DNA of 24,596 bases from DAOOWV01 sp035371485 (lineage in GTDB: Bacteria; Patescibacteriota; Dojkabacteria; JAFGLO01). The notes under the pieces are model-generated. The model was given only the letters and a program-made list of their open reading frames with translations. It searched no databases and was not told where the DNA came from. The DNA lies in contig DAOOWV010000013.1 of assembly GCA_035371485.1 (NCBI GenBank), forward strand, positions 1 through 24,596. The letters run 5' to 3'. Below are positions 1 to 6,790 of the stretch, in pieces; the first letter of the stretch is position 1, and each line of letters opens with the position of its first letter. A program made the position numbers and the translations under genes.

Positions 1-1100
1 AAAGATTGATGAATCCATACATTATCCTTAAAAAAGATGGTTTCGACATTATGTTTACTGGAATAATAACTGAAAAAATAATGGATGCTTTACAACAAGA
101 TGAATTAATAGGTAGTTTTGTCACATTGGAAGAAGCAAGTCATGAAATAAGTAAAATTACCGGAGCATATAAAAATGATGATATCGACTTAACAATACTA
201 TTAACCCATATCGGATATGAATCAGATATCGAACTTGCAAAAATTATTAAGCCTGAATGTGGGGTTGATATGATAATAGGAGGACACTCTCATACAGTTC
301 TTGAAAAACCAACAGAAGTTAACAACATACTCATTGCTCATGCTGGAGTTGGATCAAACCAAATTGGTAGATTTGATATAACTGTTGACGATGATACTAA
401 TAGTATTATTGATTACAAATGGAAATTGATCCCAATTGATGATAAGATTGCAAAGCCAGATATAGAACTAATAAAATTCATTGACTCTTTCAAAACGGTC
501 GTAGATAGTAAGTATAACACCATTGTATGTAAATTTGCTCAGGAATTAACCCATCCCAAAAGGGAAATTGAAACAGATCTTGGAAACCTACTTGCAGATG
601 CTTATGCCTCTGTTGCTGAAAGTGACGTTGTTTTAGTTGGATCTGGCTCAATAAGAGTAAAAAAGATGGGACCTTTAGTTACGCTTGGTAATTTAAAGGA
701 ATGTTTTCCTTATGATGACTCAATTACCCGATTCACAGTTACAGGAAAACAACTCAAACGAATTTTTGCACACATAATGCGCAATGAAAATATGGATGGA
801 GAAGGAGAATGTTATCAAGTTAATAATGGAATTGAAGCTACCTTTGATAAATCTGTTAATAAATTAATATCATTAAAAATTAACAACAAATCAGTAAAAA
901 ATGATGATATTATTAAAATAGCTTTGTTTGAATATCATATTATTAATTCGGAAGACTATCTTAACATCACTGAAGAGGAATTAAGAGAAAATAAAAATTC
1001 CAAGGTCATTACTACTTCTGCCCAAAGCGTATTAGAAGAGTATCTTAGAAATCATCAAAATATTGAAAAACCAGTTGGAGGAAGACTTATTTATAAGTAA
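1..1100 (+). CDS. 5'-nucleotidase / metallophosphatase (UshA/YfkN type), 5'-truncated by window edge
   Basis: The reading frame is open back to the first complete codon at base 3, so the N-terminus lies outside the window. The visible part has the last metal-binding motifs of the calcineurin-like phosphatase domain: LTHIG near residue 67 and GGHSHT near residue 93. The 5'-nucleotidase C-terminal domain follows, with DLGNLLADA, a GSGSIR segment, PYDDSITRFTVTG and the terminal PVGGRLIY signature. Such enzymes are normally exported and remove phosphate from nucleotides such as AMP, releasing nucleosides for uptake. The N-terminal DxH and GNH(E/D) metal motifs and any signal peptide are not visible. 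The stop codon lies inside a 7-bp repeat array. Family assignment is secure; the substrate is not. Confidence 0.9.
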   Translation, partial: RLMNPYIILKKDGFDIMFTGIITEKIMDALQQDELIGSFVTLEEASHEISKITGAYKNDDIDLTILLTHIGYESDIELAKIIKPECGVDMIIGGHSHTVLEKPTEVNNILIAHAGVGSNQIGRFDITVDDDTNSIIDYKWKLIPIDDKIAKPDIELIKFIDSFKTVVDSKYNTIVCKFAQELTHPKREIETDLGNLLADAYASVAESDVVLVGSGSIRVKKMGPLVTLGNLKECFPYDDSITRFTVTGKQLKRIFAHIMRNENMDGEGECYQVNNGIEATFDKSVNKLISLKINNKSVKNDDIIKIALFEYHIINSEDYLNITEEELRENKNSKVITTSAQSVLEEYLRNHQNIEKPVGGRLIYK

Positions 1101-1227
1101 CAAGTTACAAGTAATATGTAAGAAGTGAAAGAACGAATGAGTGAATGAACTCCAGCATTCCTATATTACTAAGAAAGTAATACTAGTCACTGATTAATGC
1201 ATACTGCCTACAGTTTACTGCTTACAA
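1095..1227. repeat. Degenerate heptamer array at the 3' end of the 5'-nucleotidase gene
   Basis: About 19 imperfect 7-bp units stay in one register for 133 bp. The first is AAGTAAC (1095-1101), then AAGTTAC and AAGTAAT; the last four are CATACTG, CCTACAG, TTTACTG and CTTACAA (1200-1227), exactly 15 units from the start. The middle units are strongly diverged. The array begins on the last Lys codon and the TAA stop of the nucleotidase gene. It fills the first third of the 428-bp gap before the next gene. Confidence 0.7.
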
Positions 1228-1279
1228 TTTTCAAATTTAATATAATTAAAGATACCAAATAGTAATTATCTAAAAAATT

Positions 1280-1288
1280 TGATATAAT
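1280..1288 (+). promoter_or_regulatory. Extended -10 promoter for the 1295-1424 transcript
   Basis: TG-A-TATAAT matches an extended -10 element, with the hexamer at 1283-1288. No good -35 hexamer is seen 16-18 bp upstream, which extended -10 promoters tolerate. Transcription would start near 1295, just before a GGGG and a perfect hairpin. Confidence 0.5.
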
Positions 1289-1294
1289 ATATGT

Positions 1295-1424
1295 GTAGTA
1301 AAATTTCAAGGGGTCATTATCAATTACCTAAAGTAATTGATAAGCTAGCCCAGACAGAAATAAAATTAGAGCACTTGAGTAGATTAATATAGTATTTTAT
1401 ATTATCTATTCGGGTGCTTTTTTT
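1295..1424 (+). ncRNA. Candidate small structured RNA or terminated leader (about 130 nt)
   Basis: A promoter-like element is followed by a perfect 11-bp hairpin (arms 1317-1327 and 1333-1343, 5-nt loop). The hairpin is enclosed by GGG (1310-1312) facing CCC (1349-1351) across a small internal loop, and an intrinsic terminator ends the unit. There is no open reading frame of note in it. It could be a free small RNA, or a riboswitch or attenuator leader for the methyltransferase gene 105 bp downstream. I compared it by eye with 6S RNA, SRP RNA, fluoride, ZTP and preQ1 motifs and recognised none. Confidence 0.4.
1371..1424 (+). terminator. Strong intrinsic terminator
   Basis: A long imperfect stem pairs GCAC at 1371-1374 with GTGC at 1414-1417 and continues inward through about 18 pairs, with three G-U pairs and one bulge. 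Seven T follow at 1418-1424. This is the clearest rho-independent terminator in the window, on the plus strand. Confidence 0.8.
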
Positions 1425-1528
1425 AAATTAGAAAACAGAATTCAATCCATAGTTATCAAAATATACAACGAAATATATATTAAAAAGTAACTATTCAATA
1501 TTATTTATTAATTATTATTTAACTAAAC

Positions 1529-1747
1529 ATGGCAAACGACAAACAATTCAAAACCAAAACTCTTTTTGTTGCAACACGAGGAGTAACTGAATATCGAAAA
1601 TCAATAGATGAATACATACACTCAAATGATATTGTACTTGAAATTGGGTGCGAATGGGGTACTACTTCTGAACTGATTTTGCCCAAATGTAAACAATTAA
1701 TTGCAACAGATGTTAGTCAAGAATGTATTGATAGAGGAAAAAAATGA
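1529..1747 (+). CDS. SAM-dependent methyltransferase-like protein, N-terminal fragment (frameshifted)
   Basis: The protein carries methyltransferase motif I, VLEIGCEWG, near residues 36-44, and an acidic LIATDVS motif II near 57-63. This is the start of a class I Rossmann fold that binds S-adenosylmethionine. The frame stops at TGA (1745-1747) right after a run of seven A (1738-1744). The rest of the fold continues in another frame from 1744. One extra A, or a -1 slip on A-AAA-AAA, would join the two into a protein of about 157 residues. The start ATG has no Shine-Dalgarno site. The methyl acceptor is unknown. Confidence 0.6.
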   Translation: MANDKQFKTKTLFVATRGVTEYRKSIDEYIHSNDIVLEIGCEWGTTSELILPKCKQLIATDVSQECIDRGKK

Positions 1748-2001
1748 GACCTCAAATAGATTTTAGAGTATTAGATGTTTATGATATACGAACAGCACTA
1801 TCATGGAGTATCAATTTCAACAAAATGTATATTGATGTTTCTGGGTTATCAGGTTACAGATCTTTGCTAGATGTTATTTCACTTATGGACATGTATGCAA
1901 AAGTGTTTAATATGGATGCAATTGTTATAAAAAGTGGTTCTCTGAAAAACTTTATCAAAAATTACGGTAGGCGCATACAGTATACTGTAGACTGTAATTA
2001 G
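1744..2001 (+). CDS. SAM-dependent methyltransferase-like protein, C-terminal fragment (frameshifted)
   Basis: This frame continues the fold begun at 1529. It reads through RVLDVYD, a MYIDVSGLSGYRSLLDV segment where motif IV is expected, and an AIVIKSGSL strand. Its first codon, ATG at 1744-1746, overlaps the upstream TGA by the ATGA arrangement. It has no cofactor-binding motif of its own, so an independent function is unlikely. The last dozen residues (YGRRIQYTVDCN) and the stop are encoded by the 7-bp repeat array that also covers the end of the opposing kinase gene. Confidence 0.55.
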   Translation: MRPQIDFRVLDVYDIRTALSWSINFNKMYIDVSGLSGYRSLLDVISLMDMYAKVFNMDAIVIKSGSLKNFIKNYGRRIQYTVDCN

Positions 2002-2070
2002 TAATTAGCAGTTGGTAAATGATTAATCGTTAGTTATTACTTGTTCCCTGTTCCTTGATAATTGGTAACT
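1966..2070. repeat. Degenerate heptamer array across two convergent gene ends
   Basis: Fifteen 7-bp units run in register from GGTAGGC (1966) to GGTAACT (2064-2070). They include two identical GTAATTA units (1994-2007) and the near-identical pair GTTCCCT/GTTCCTT (2043-2056). The array encodes the last residues and stop of the methyltransferase fragment on the plus strand, and the last residues and stop of the histidine kinase on the minus strand. Confidence 0.75.
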
Positions 2071-3208
2071 CAATAACAAACTGTGTACCCTTTATATGAT
2101 TTTTACTAACATAAACTTCACCTCCATGTGCCTCAATAATCTCTTTGGTAATAGCTAATCCCAGTCCACTTCCTCCCGTTTTCTTTGATCTTCCCTTATC
2201 AATCCTATAAAATCTTTCAAATACTTTATCCATTTGTTCTAACGGAATTCCCTTTCCATCGTCAGTAAATTTAACAATTGTTAAATTTCTCGCCATATCA
2301 GTAATCACTTTTATATCAAGTTTAGTACCTCCTGAGTATTTTATTGAATTTTCAACAATATTGGCTAATGCCCGCTGTAAAAGCTCCTGATTAGCTTTTA
2401 TTAATATTCTCTTGTTCCCCATGGATAATTTCAAATTCATTTTACTTTTAGCTATTACTGCTTTCAAATTGTTAACGGTTATCTCAATTACTTTTCGAAA
2501 ATCAATATCCTCTGTTTTTATGTGGTTTTTTAGAACTGCTAATAAAAGCAAATCCTCTGTTAATTTATTTATAAACACAATTTGTTTCTTTATATTGTTA
2601 AGTATTAGTTCAATTTCTTTGTAAGTCAGCTTATCATCTTCTAGAGCGTTTTCAATAGTTGCTTGTATGACACTAAGAGGAGTTTTTATTTCGTGAGAGG
2701 CATTTTCAACAAAGTTACGTTGAGATTCAAATGCAAGATTTAACCTTTCTGTCATATTATTAAAACTTAGAATCAGACTCGATATTTCGTCACCATTATC
2801 AATATATTTTATTTTTTCTCTAAGATTCTCAAGGTTTCTTTTAGTCATCTCAATATTTAATTTATCAAGAGGTTTTAACATTCTTGATGACAACAAATAT
2901 CCACCACCAAAGCTTATGAATATTAAAGGAATAATTGCATATAACGATACTTTTCTTATATTATTTAAATCTTCTAACCTTGCTTCCATGATTAACTGCC
3001 TTTGTTCTTCAGTCACTGCTCTTAATCGTGGTCTATCTATAACTTGAACAAATGGTTTAGGCCCCATACTTGGATCATGCGTCCATGTCTTCATATAATC
3101 TGTAAGCCATAAATTCATCAAAAACAAAAAGGATAATGAAAAAAGAAGTAACAAAAAAGAGTACCAAAAAGTTAATCGAAATTTTAGTGATTTTAGGAAT
3201 TTCACCAT
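2030..3208 (-). CDS. Membrane sensor histidine kinase
   Basis: This is the sensor of a two-component system; its partner regulator lies 81 bp upstream. A first membrane segment spans residues 12-33. A short extracytoplasmic loop of about 55 residues follows, then a second segment at 88-107 and a HAMP-like linker. The HisKA dimerisation helix has the phospho-acceptor His172 in NASHEIKTPLS. The ATPase domain shows an N box (NIVENSIKYS, 283-292), a G1 box (DDGKGIP, 316-322), an F box (FERFYRID) and a G2 box (GGSGLGLA, 345-352). All catalytic boxes are intact. The loop is too small for a classical ligand domain. The C-terminal tail (IIKEQGTSNN) is encoded by a 7-bp repeat array. The signal is unknown; the secreted protein upstream of the regulator suggests envelope or metal stress. 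Confidence 0.93.
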   Translation of the reverse strand: MVKFLKSLKFRLTFWYSFLLLLFSLSFLFLMNLWLTDYMKTWTHDPSMGPKPFVQVIDRPRLRAVTEEQRQLIMEARLEDLNNIRKVSLYAIIPLIFISFGGGYLLSSRMLKPLDKLNIEMTKRNLENLREKIKYIDNGDEISSLILSFNNMTERLNLAFESQRNFVENASHEIKTPLSVIQATIENALEDDKLTYKEIELILNNIKKQIVFINKLTEDLLLLAVLKNHIKTEDIDFRKVIEITVNNLKAVIAKSKMNLKLSMGNKRILIKANQELLQRALANIVENSIKYSGGTKLDIKVITDMARNLTIVKFTDDGKGIPLEQMDKVFERFYRIDKGRSKKTGGSGLGLAITKEIIEAHGGEVYVSKNHIKGTQFVIELPIIKEQGTSNN

Positions 3209-3248
3209 ATTTAAATGATAAGTGATATAGATAAAATCAAATTAGCCT

Positions 3249-3304
3249 TATTATTCATTTAGCTCCCATCGCCCATAACTTATAACTTATCATCTATCAC
3301 TTAT
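3249..3304. repeat. Heptamer array between response regulator and kinase genes
   Basis: Eight 7-bp units occur in register. Read on the minus strand they are ATAAGTG, ATAGATG, ATAAGTT twice, ATGGGCG, ATGGGAG, CTAAATG and a weaker last one. The first units encode the last residues of the response regulator (ISDR) and its TGA stop; the rest fills the spacer before the kinase start. Confidence 0.75.
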
Positions 3305-3958
3305 AAGGTATCCTTTGCCCTTCAAAGTTTTTATATACCTTTTGTTAGGATCAACTTTTTTTCTTAAGGTTTTGATATGTGTCTTAACCGTACTTGTAAA
3401 AATATCAATTTCCCTATCCCAAACATGCTCTAATAATTCTTCAGCAGAGATAGCCTTGCCTTTGTTTCTTAATAAGTATTCTAAAATTCCCATTTCTTTA
3501 TTTGAAAGTTCAATTTCTGAATTATCGGAGGATACAAGCAAATTCTTTTCCGCAAATATTTCAAAATCACCAAAAAACAATTTATTATTTTTATTTTTTG
3601 ATGATCTTTTAATAACAGCCTTTATTCTCGCTAATAGTTCCTTTAATTCGAAAGGCTTCGTAATATAGTCATCTGCACCAATTTCAAATCCATCAAGCTT
3701 ATCATACATTTGGGATCTTGCCGTTAACATTATTATTGGGACTAAATTCCCATCATCCCTAATCCTTTTAGCAACTTCCATACCATCTATTTCAGGAAGA
3801 TTTAAGTCCAGCAATAAACAATCATATTCATTTATTAAAGCCAATTCAAGTCCCTGTGCACCATCCTCGGCTTCTTCAACAACATATCCATGTTTTGATA
3901 GATATTTTACCAAAATCTCTCGTAAATCTGTTTCATCTTCAACAATCAATATTTTCAA
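3290..3958 (-). CDS. OmpR/PhoB-family response regulator
   Basis: An N-terminal receiver domain has the acidic pocket in LIVEDE, the phospho-acceptor Asp in LLLDLNLPEIDG (residue 51 from the chosen start), and the conserved Lys in ITKPFE. A C-terminal winged helix follows, with SNKEMGILEYLLRNKG, VWDRE and the TSTVKTHIKTLRKKV recognition segment. I chose TTG at 3958 because the receiver fold begins there and gives about 222 residues, the usual length. A GTG at 3997 would add 13 residues of low complexity. The kinase follows in the same direction. The gene starts just after the terminator of the secreted-protein gene, so it probably has its own promoter, although a read-through transcript is possible. 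Confidence 0.92.
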   Translation of the reverse strand: MKILIVEDETDLREILVKYLSKHGYVVEEAEDGAQGLELALINEYDCLLLDLNLPEIDGMEVAKRIRDDGNLVPIIMLTARSQMYDKLDGFEIGADDYITKPFELKELLARIKAVIKRSSKNKNNKLFFGDFEIFAEKNLLVSSDNSEIELSNKEMGILEYLLRNKGKAISAEELLEHVWDREIDIFTSTVKTHIKTLRKKVDPNKRYIKTLKGKGYLISDR

Positions 3959-4001
3959 TTTTTTATATTTATAATTAATTTGTATATATTTTATCACAAA
4001 A

Positions 4002-4033
4002 GGTAGGTGACAGCTTTTGAACTATCACCCACC
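4002..4033 (-). terminator. Intrinsic terminator after the secreted Gly/Met-rich protein gene
   Basis: A 12-bp stem (4002-4013 with 4022-4033, 8-nt loop) contains two G-U pairs on the minus-strand RNA and is followed by TTTT. It separates the secreted-protein gene from the response regulator gene. Confidence 0.65.
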
Positions 4034-4054
4034 CTAATTAACATTAAATAAGTG

Positions 4055-4597
4055 TTAATTATTTACCATACATTCCCCATTGCCACCACCCATTCCATTA
4101 CCTTTTCCTATACCTCTCCCTCCCTGCATTCCACCACCAATACCTAAAGTTTGCAGAGTAGTATGTAATTCATCAACCTCTTCTTGAGTTGTATTTAACC
4201 CCGCTTCGTTCAAGAGAGTAACCATTTCATCCCTTATATCTCGCATAGTACCTCTAGGTTTTTCACCATTAACAATCATTTCTTGTCTTTCTGCATCCAT
4301 TATTTCATGCATTGCATCCAAAAGTTCGGATTGTCTTTCAGTTAACTCACCATTTGAAACCGCTTCACTAATTTTTTCCTCATTCTCGATTCTCATTTCC
4401 TCACGCTCCTCTGTCCTTACTTCTTCCATTGCATTAAACAAGTCAGAGCTATTAACGCCTACCTTATCCGCAACAGATTGTATAAATGCTGGGATAGTCT
4501 TTGAGGCTGTATCATCAGCATATACAGCATTTCCCACCATTAAACCAGAAAGCAAAACTGCTCCTCCAGCTAAAGTATAGATTACTATACGTTTCAT
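4055..4597 (-). CDS. Secreted helical protein with Gly/Met-rich tail
   Basis: The N-terminus is a clear signal peptide: MKR, a hydrophobic stretch to about residue 22, then a likely cut after VYA (about 27). The mature part is highly charged and helical, rich in Glu and Met, with a SNGELTERQSELL segment reminiscent of DUF2680/YckD-like proteins. The last 30 residues are Gly-rich with several Met, one Cys and a few Lys/Arg. This composition suggests metal binding or surface interaction, but no motif proves it. The gene lies directly upstream of a response regulator/kinase pair in the same direction. That arrangement resembles small periplasmic proteins controlled by, and feeding back on, a two-component system (Spy, CpxP), and is my inference only. 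I do not recognise an exact family. Confidence 0.75.
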   Translation of the reverse strand: MKRIVIYTLAGGAVLLSGLMVGNAVYADDTASKTIPAFIQSVADKVGVNSSDLFNAMEEVRTEEREEMRIENEEKISEAVSNGELTERQSELLDAMHEIMDAERQEMIVNGEKPRGTMRDIRDEMVTLLNEAGLNTTQEEVDELHTTLQTLGIGGGMQGGRGIGKGNGMGGGNGECMVNN

Positions 4598-4663
4598 AAG
4601 AATTATAATAATAAATTAATTTTGTGGAATAAGTTAATTTTCATATTACACTTTTTATATTAA

Positions 4664-4675
4664 CGGATACATCCG
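4664..4675. promoter_or_regulatory. Small GC-containing palindrome upstream of the secreted-protein gene
   Basis: CGGAT-AC-ATCCG is a perfect 5-bp inverted repeat about 70 bp upstream of the start codon. It stands out in an AT-rich gap. It could be an operator, possibly for the neighbouring response regulator, although OmpR-type proteins usually prefer direct repeats. Confidence 0.3.
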
Positions 4676-4775
4676 CTTATGTATATTATTAACATCACCA
4701 CACATTATTATCATAATAGCAATTCAAAGGTGAACTACAAGTGAAACTTAAAAGGATCAACAGACTAGAAAATAC

Positions 4776-4798
4776 GAGGAGGAGATTTCCTCCTCCTC
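4776..4798 (-). terminator. Hairpin after the first TasA-like gene
   Basis: A perfect 9-bp stem of GAGGAGGAG (4776-4784) and CTCCTCCTC (4790-4798) with a 5-nt loop lies 12 bp beyond the stop codon. On the minus strand the following bases are T-rich but not a clean T run. It is probably the transcript end. Confidence 0.6.
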
Positions 4799-4809
4799 AT
4801 GTTAAATCG

Positions 4810-5415
4810 TTAAACCCCTATTTCATAAAACATTAAGCTGAAACTGTTTTCAATAATTGCTCCCTCACCAACCTCATCTGGATTATAATACATTGTTATT
4901 TCTAATTCATTATTAGGATCGCCAAAGTAGTCAACCAAAATTAGATTGGAAGAATCTTCAATTAAATCTTTTAATTTCCCATCATATATTATTGGTTCCA
5001 CATTTGTTCCATCTATCTGTTCAATTTTTATTGACCAAATATTGGGGTCACATGTAACATCATTAATACATTGTTCAATTAGTTTCACTTTATAGACAGC
5101 ACGACTCCCTCCACATGCATCTCCACAGCCCTCATCATCAAATTCACGGGTATTTCTCAATTCTACTTGATTACTATTTGAAGGATTTGATGGGGATAGA
5201 TCATATTGTCCTATAAATACATCTTCACTACCCCATTCTTCATCTGTCCCAGCAAGTCTGAGTTCCAAATTGTTACTTTCGTCCCCTGCATTTATATTTT
5301 GAATTAATGACAGTCCTCTTGCTGATGCAGAATCCAGTTCTTGTGCTTTTGAAACACCATATCCTGTAGACACGATTAAAGAAATTCCTACTAGAAATAT
5401 AATTAATCTCTTCAT
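4810..5415 (-). CDS. TasA/camelysin-like secreted protein, paralog 1
   Basis: The start is ATG at 5415 (MKRLIIFL). A frame extension further upstream exists, but a strong promoter lies inside it. A signal peptide of about 24 residues ends VSKAQ-E. The mature protein looks all-beta. It shares with the 10853-11512 protein an ordered set of motifs: VxLxN, YKVxLxxQC, CDPNI, IEQ, P-IYDGxLKDL, and a final SxxLxF strand. This layout (signal peptide, N-terminal strand with an acidic loop, a YDGxLKDL segment, C-terminal F-L-F strand) resembles TasA/camelysin fibre proteins, which polymerise on the cell surface. Cysteines in GCGDACGG and CINDVTC may form disulfides. The paralogy is directly visible; the TasA link is an inference strengthened by a SipW-type peptidase beside the second copy. 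Confidence 0.6.
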   Translation of the reverse strand: MKRLIIFLVGISLIVSTGYGVSKAQELDSASARGLSLIQNINAGDESNNLELRLAGTDEEWGSEDVFIGQYDLSPSNPSNSNQVELRNTREFDDEGCGDACGGSRAVYKVKLIEQCINDVTCDPNIWSIKIEQIDGTNVEPIIYDGKLKDLIEDSSNLILVDYFGDPNNELEITMYYNPDEVGEGAIIENSFSLMFYEIGV

Positions 5416-5458
5416 ATAAATATTATAATAAATTAAATAACTACAAAACCCTGACGAT

Positions 5459-5487
5459 ATTATACCACACCGATTTATGATATGCAA
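5459..5487 (-). promoter_or_regulatory. Sigma-70 promoter of TasA-like gene 1
   Basis: On the minus strand TTGCAT (-35) is separated by exactly 17 bp from TATAAT (-10), which is preceded by TGG to form an extended -10. The predicted start is near 5452, leaving a leader of about 37 nt. The second TasA-like gene has the same layout and an identical TGTGGTATAATAT core. Confidence 0.8.
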
Positions 5488-5528
5488 AATTTGATAAAAA
5501 ACTAACAAGAAATAAAGTCAATAAAATA

Positions 5529-5876
5529 CTAATTCAAAAAGTACTGAACAAATCTTACACTTTTTTCTAAGTCGATGCTATAAAAAACATATTGATAATC
5601 CAAAAAATTTACGGAAAAACGTGAATTTTTAATACAAAAATATTCAAAAGTCCTATAAAGCTTCTGAACCTTACACGCAGTAACCAATGATACATTATTA
5701 TAATTGACTTCAGTTGTTTTTACTTCAATTATATAAATAGTATTTTTTAAGAGCATTAATAAATCAATTTCCCCATAACGTGAATAAATATTTTTACCTA
5801 AAAGAATTCCACCTTTTGCCAGAAATCTATTCAAAATGAGATCTTCTCCTATTGCACCAATGCAGTTCCTATGCAC
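5529..5876 (-). CDS. YraN/UPF0102-family nuclease-like protein
   Basis: The small domain begins with the family's conserved G-x-x-GED opening (IGAIGEDLILNRFLAKGG). The restriction-endonuclease-like core motifs follow: YGEIDLL (residues about 33-39) and IIEVKTTE (about 49-56). The acidic residues and Lys match the metal-binding site of Holliday-junction-resolvase-like folds. At 115 residues it has the usual family length. The cellular role of YraN proteins is poorly known; DNA processing is suspected. The start is GTG at 5876. It lies between the SurA-like gene and the first TasA-like gene on the same strand. Confidence 0.75.
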   Translation of the reverse strand: MHRNCIGAIGEDLILNRFLAKGGILLGKNIYSRYGEIDLLMLLKNTIYIIEVKTTEVNYNNVSLVTACKVQKLYRTFEYFCIKNSRFSVNFLDYQYVFYSIDLEKSVRFVQYFLN

Positions 5877-5910
5877 CTACAACACCATTAATTAAAATTG
5901 AACAACACCT

Positions 5911-5938
5911 ATTACTTATTACTTGTTACTTGTTACTT
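5911..5938. repeat. Four heptamers over a stop codon
   Basis: ATTACTT twice, then GTTACTT twice, in perfect register. The array covers the TAA stop (5933-5935) of the SurA-like gene. Read on the minus strand the units AAGTAAC and AAGTAAT match the first units of the array at 1095. Confidence 0.85.
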
Positions 5939-6790
5939 ATCTATCCACTTATCCCACAAATCTTTATAAAGCTTTAAAAACTCATATTCTCTTTCCTCTG
6001 AAAGATAATTTTCAATTGTTGATTCACTATCAAGCTGTTCAAAAAGCTCTTCCAATTTCTGTTGTTCTAACTCTGAAGTTAATCTTTCTACTATAACTTC
6101 CCTACCTCCAATAGACTCCATCATCTCATTAAAATCTTCTTCGGTTGCACCATCTTGTAGATAAATGTCCTTATATTCTTGCAATTCTGCATTAATTTGT
6201 TCCTCAGTTGGAGTAATATCACCAATAAGTTTCTCAACATATAAGCTAATTCTTGCTTTTTCATAGGTTGTTTCTAAATCACTATCATCATTTAATTTCA
6301 ATGTCTCTTCAAGTTTTTCAACCGAATCAACCTCATATATCTCAAAAAGAAATTTCTCAATATCTTCCTGAGAAACTTCAATTCCCTCCTCTTTTGCCTT
6401 ATTTTCCAACAGAATTCTTAATCCCAAGTCCTCATCAATATATGTTTTACCACCCATATTAATCATATCGTCAGCCAATTGTTTCCTAGTTATTACCTTC
6501 CCATCAATTCTAGCAACTATTTGAGTTGACTCATACCATTGAAAACCCGCATCAACACCAATAATTACTAAGAAGAGGCCTATTATAAATATCAAACCAA
6601 ACATTACAGTTGACAGCAGTTTTTTATTAATCGCAATCTTAACTTTATCAGAATCTCCATTTGATATAACTTTTTCCTCAGCACTCAATGATTTTTCTAC
6701 ATTACTATTTTTGAGTTCCTTTTTTATTAGACTCTTTTTCACTAATGTAGCACTTTCTTTCTTTTTTTCAGTAACAGTAGACTTAGCCAT
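5933..6790 (-). CDS. SurA_N-like membrane-anchored chaperone
   Basis: A cytoplasmic Lys-rich N-terminus of about 57 residues precedes one membrane span (59-79). The extracytoplasmic part then begins VARIDGKVITRKQLADDM, the classic opening of the SurA/PrsA N-terminal chaperone domain. Long charged helices follow, including a SQEDIEKF motif and TPTEEQINAEL. No parvulin (PPIase) domain is present, so it would hold or guide unfolded secreted proteins without prolyl isomerase activity. The start overlaps the end of the upstream lamin-tail gene by 49 bp, implying coupled translation. It fits the many secreted proteins nearby. Confidence 0.75.
   Translation of the reverse strand: MAKSTVTEKKKESATLVKKSLIKKELKNSNVEKSLSAEEKVISNGDSDKVKIAINKKLLSTVMFGLIFIIGLFLVIIGVDAGFQWYESTQIVARIDGKVITRKQLADDMINMGGKTYIDEDLGLRILLENKAKEEGIEVSQEDIEKFLFEIYEVDSVEKLEETLKLNDDSDLETTYEKARISLYVEKLIGDITPTEEQINAELQEYKDIYLQDGATEEDFNEMMESIGGREVIVERLTSELEQQKLEELFEQLDSESTIENYLSEEREYEFLKLYKDLWDKWIDK

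Noticed and set aside
1295..1424. Known riboswitch (fluoride, ZTP, preQ1) or 6S/SRP RNA
   Set aside because: The conserved motifs of these classes were not found by eye; kept only as an unassigned structured RNA.
1739..1747. Alternative genetic code with TGA read as Gly (as in Gracilibacteria)
   Set aside because: Reading through this TGA soon meets TAG, and TGA properly ends other genes such as the glycosyltransferase and response regulator.
2412..2624. Plus-strand open frames opposite the kinase and regulator genes (also 3315-3668)
   Set aside because: They are antisense shadows of well-supported conserved domains.
5416..5508. Upstream N-terminal extension of TasA-like gene 1
   Set aside because: A strong promoter lies inside it and a normal signal peptide starts at 5415; translation of the extension would require transcription from further upstream.
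5911..5938. CRISPR-like repeat
   Set aside because: Units are 7 bp with no spacers; this is a simple tandem array.
6253..6462. Plus-strand open frame opposite the SurA-like gene
   Set aside because: Composition is anomalous (His/Pro/Gln-rich) and it is complementary to a recognisable chaperone domain.
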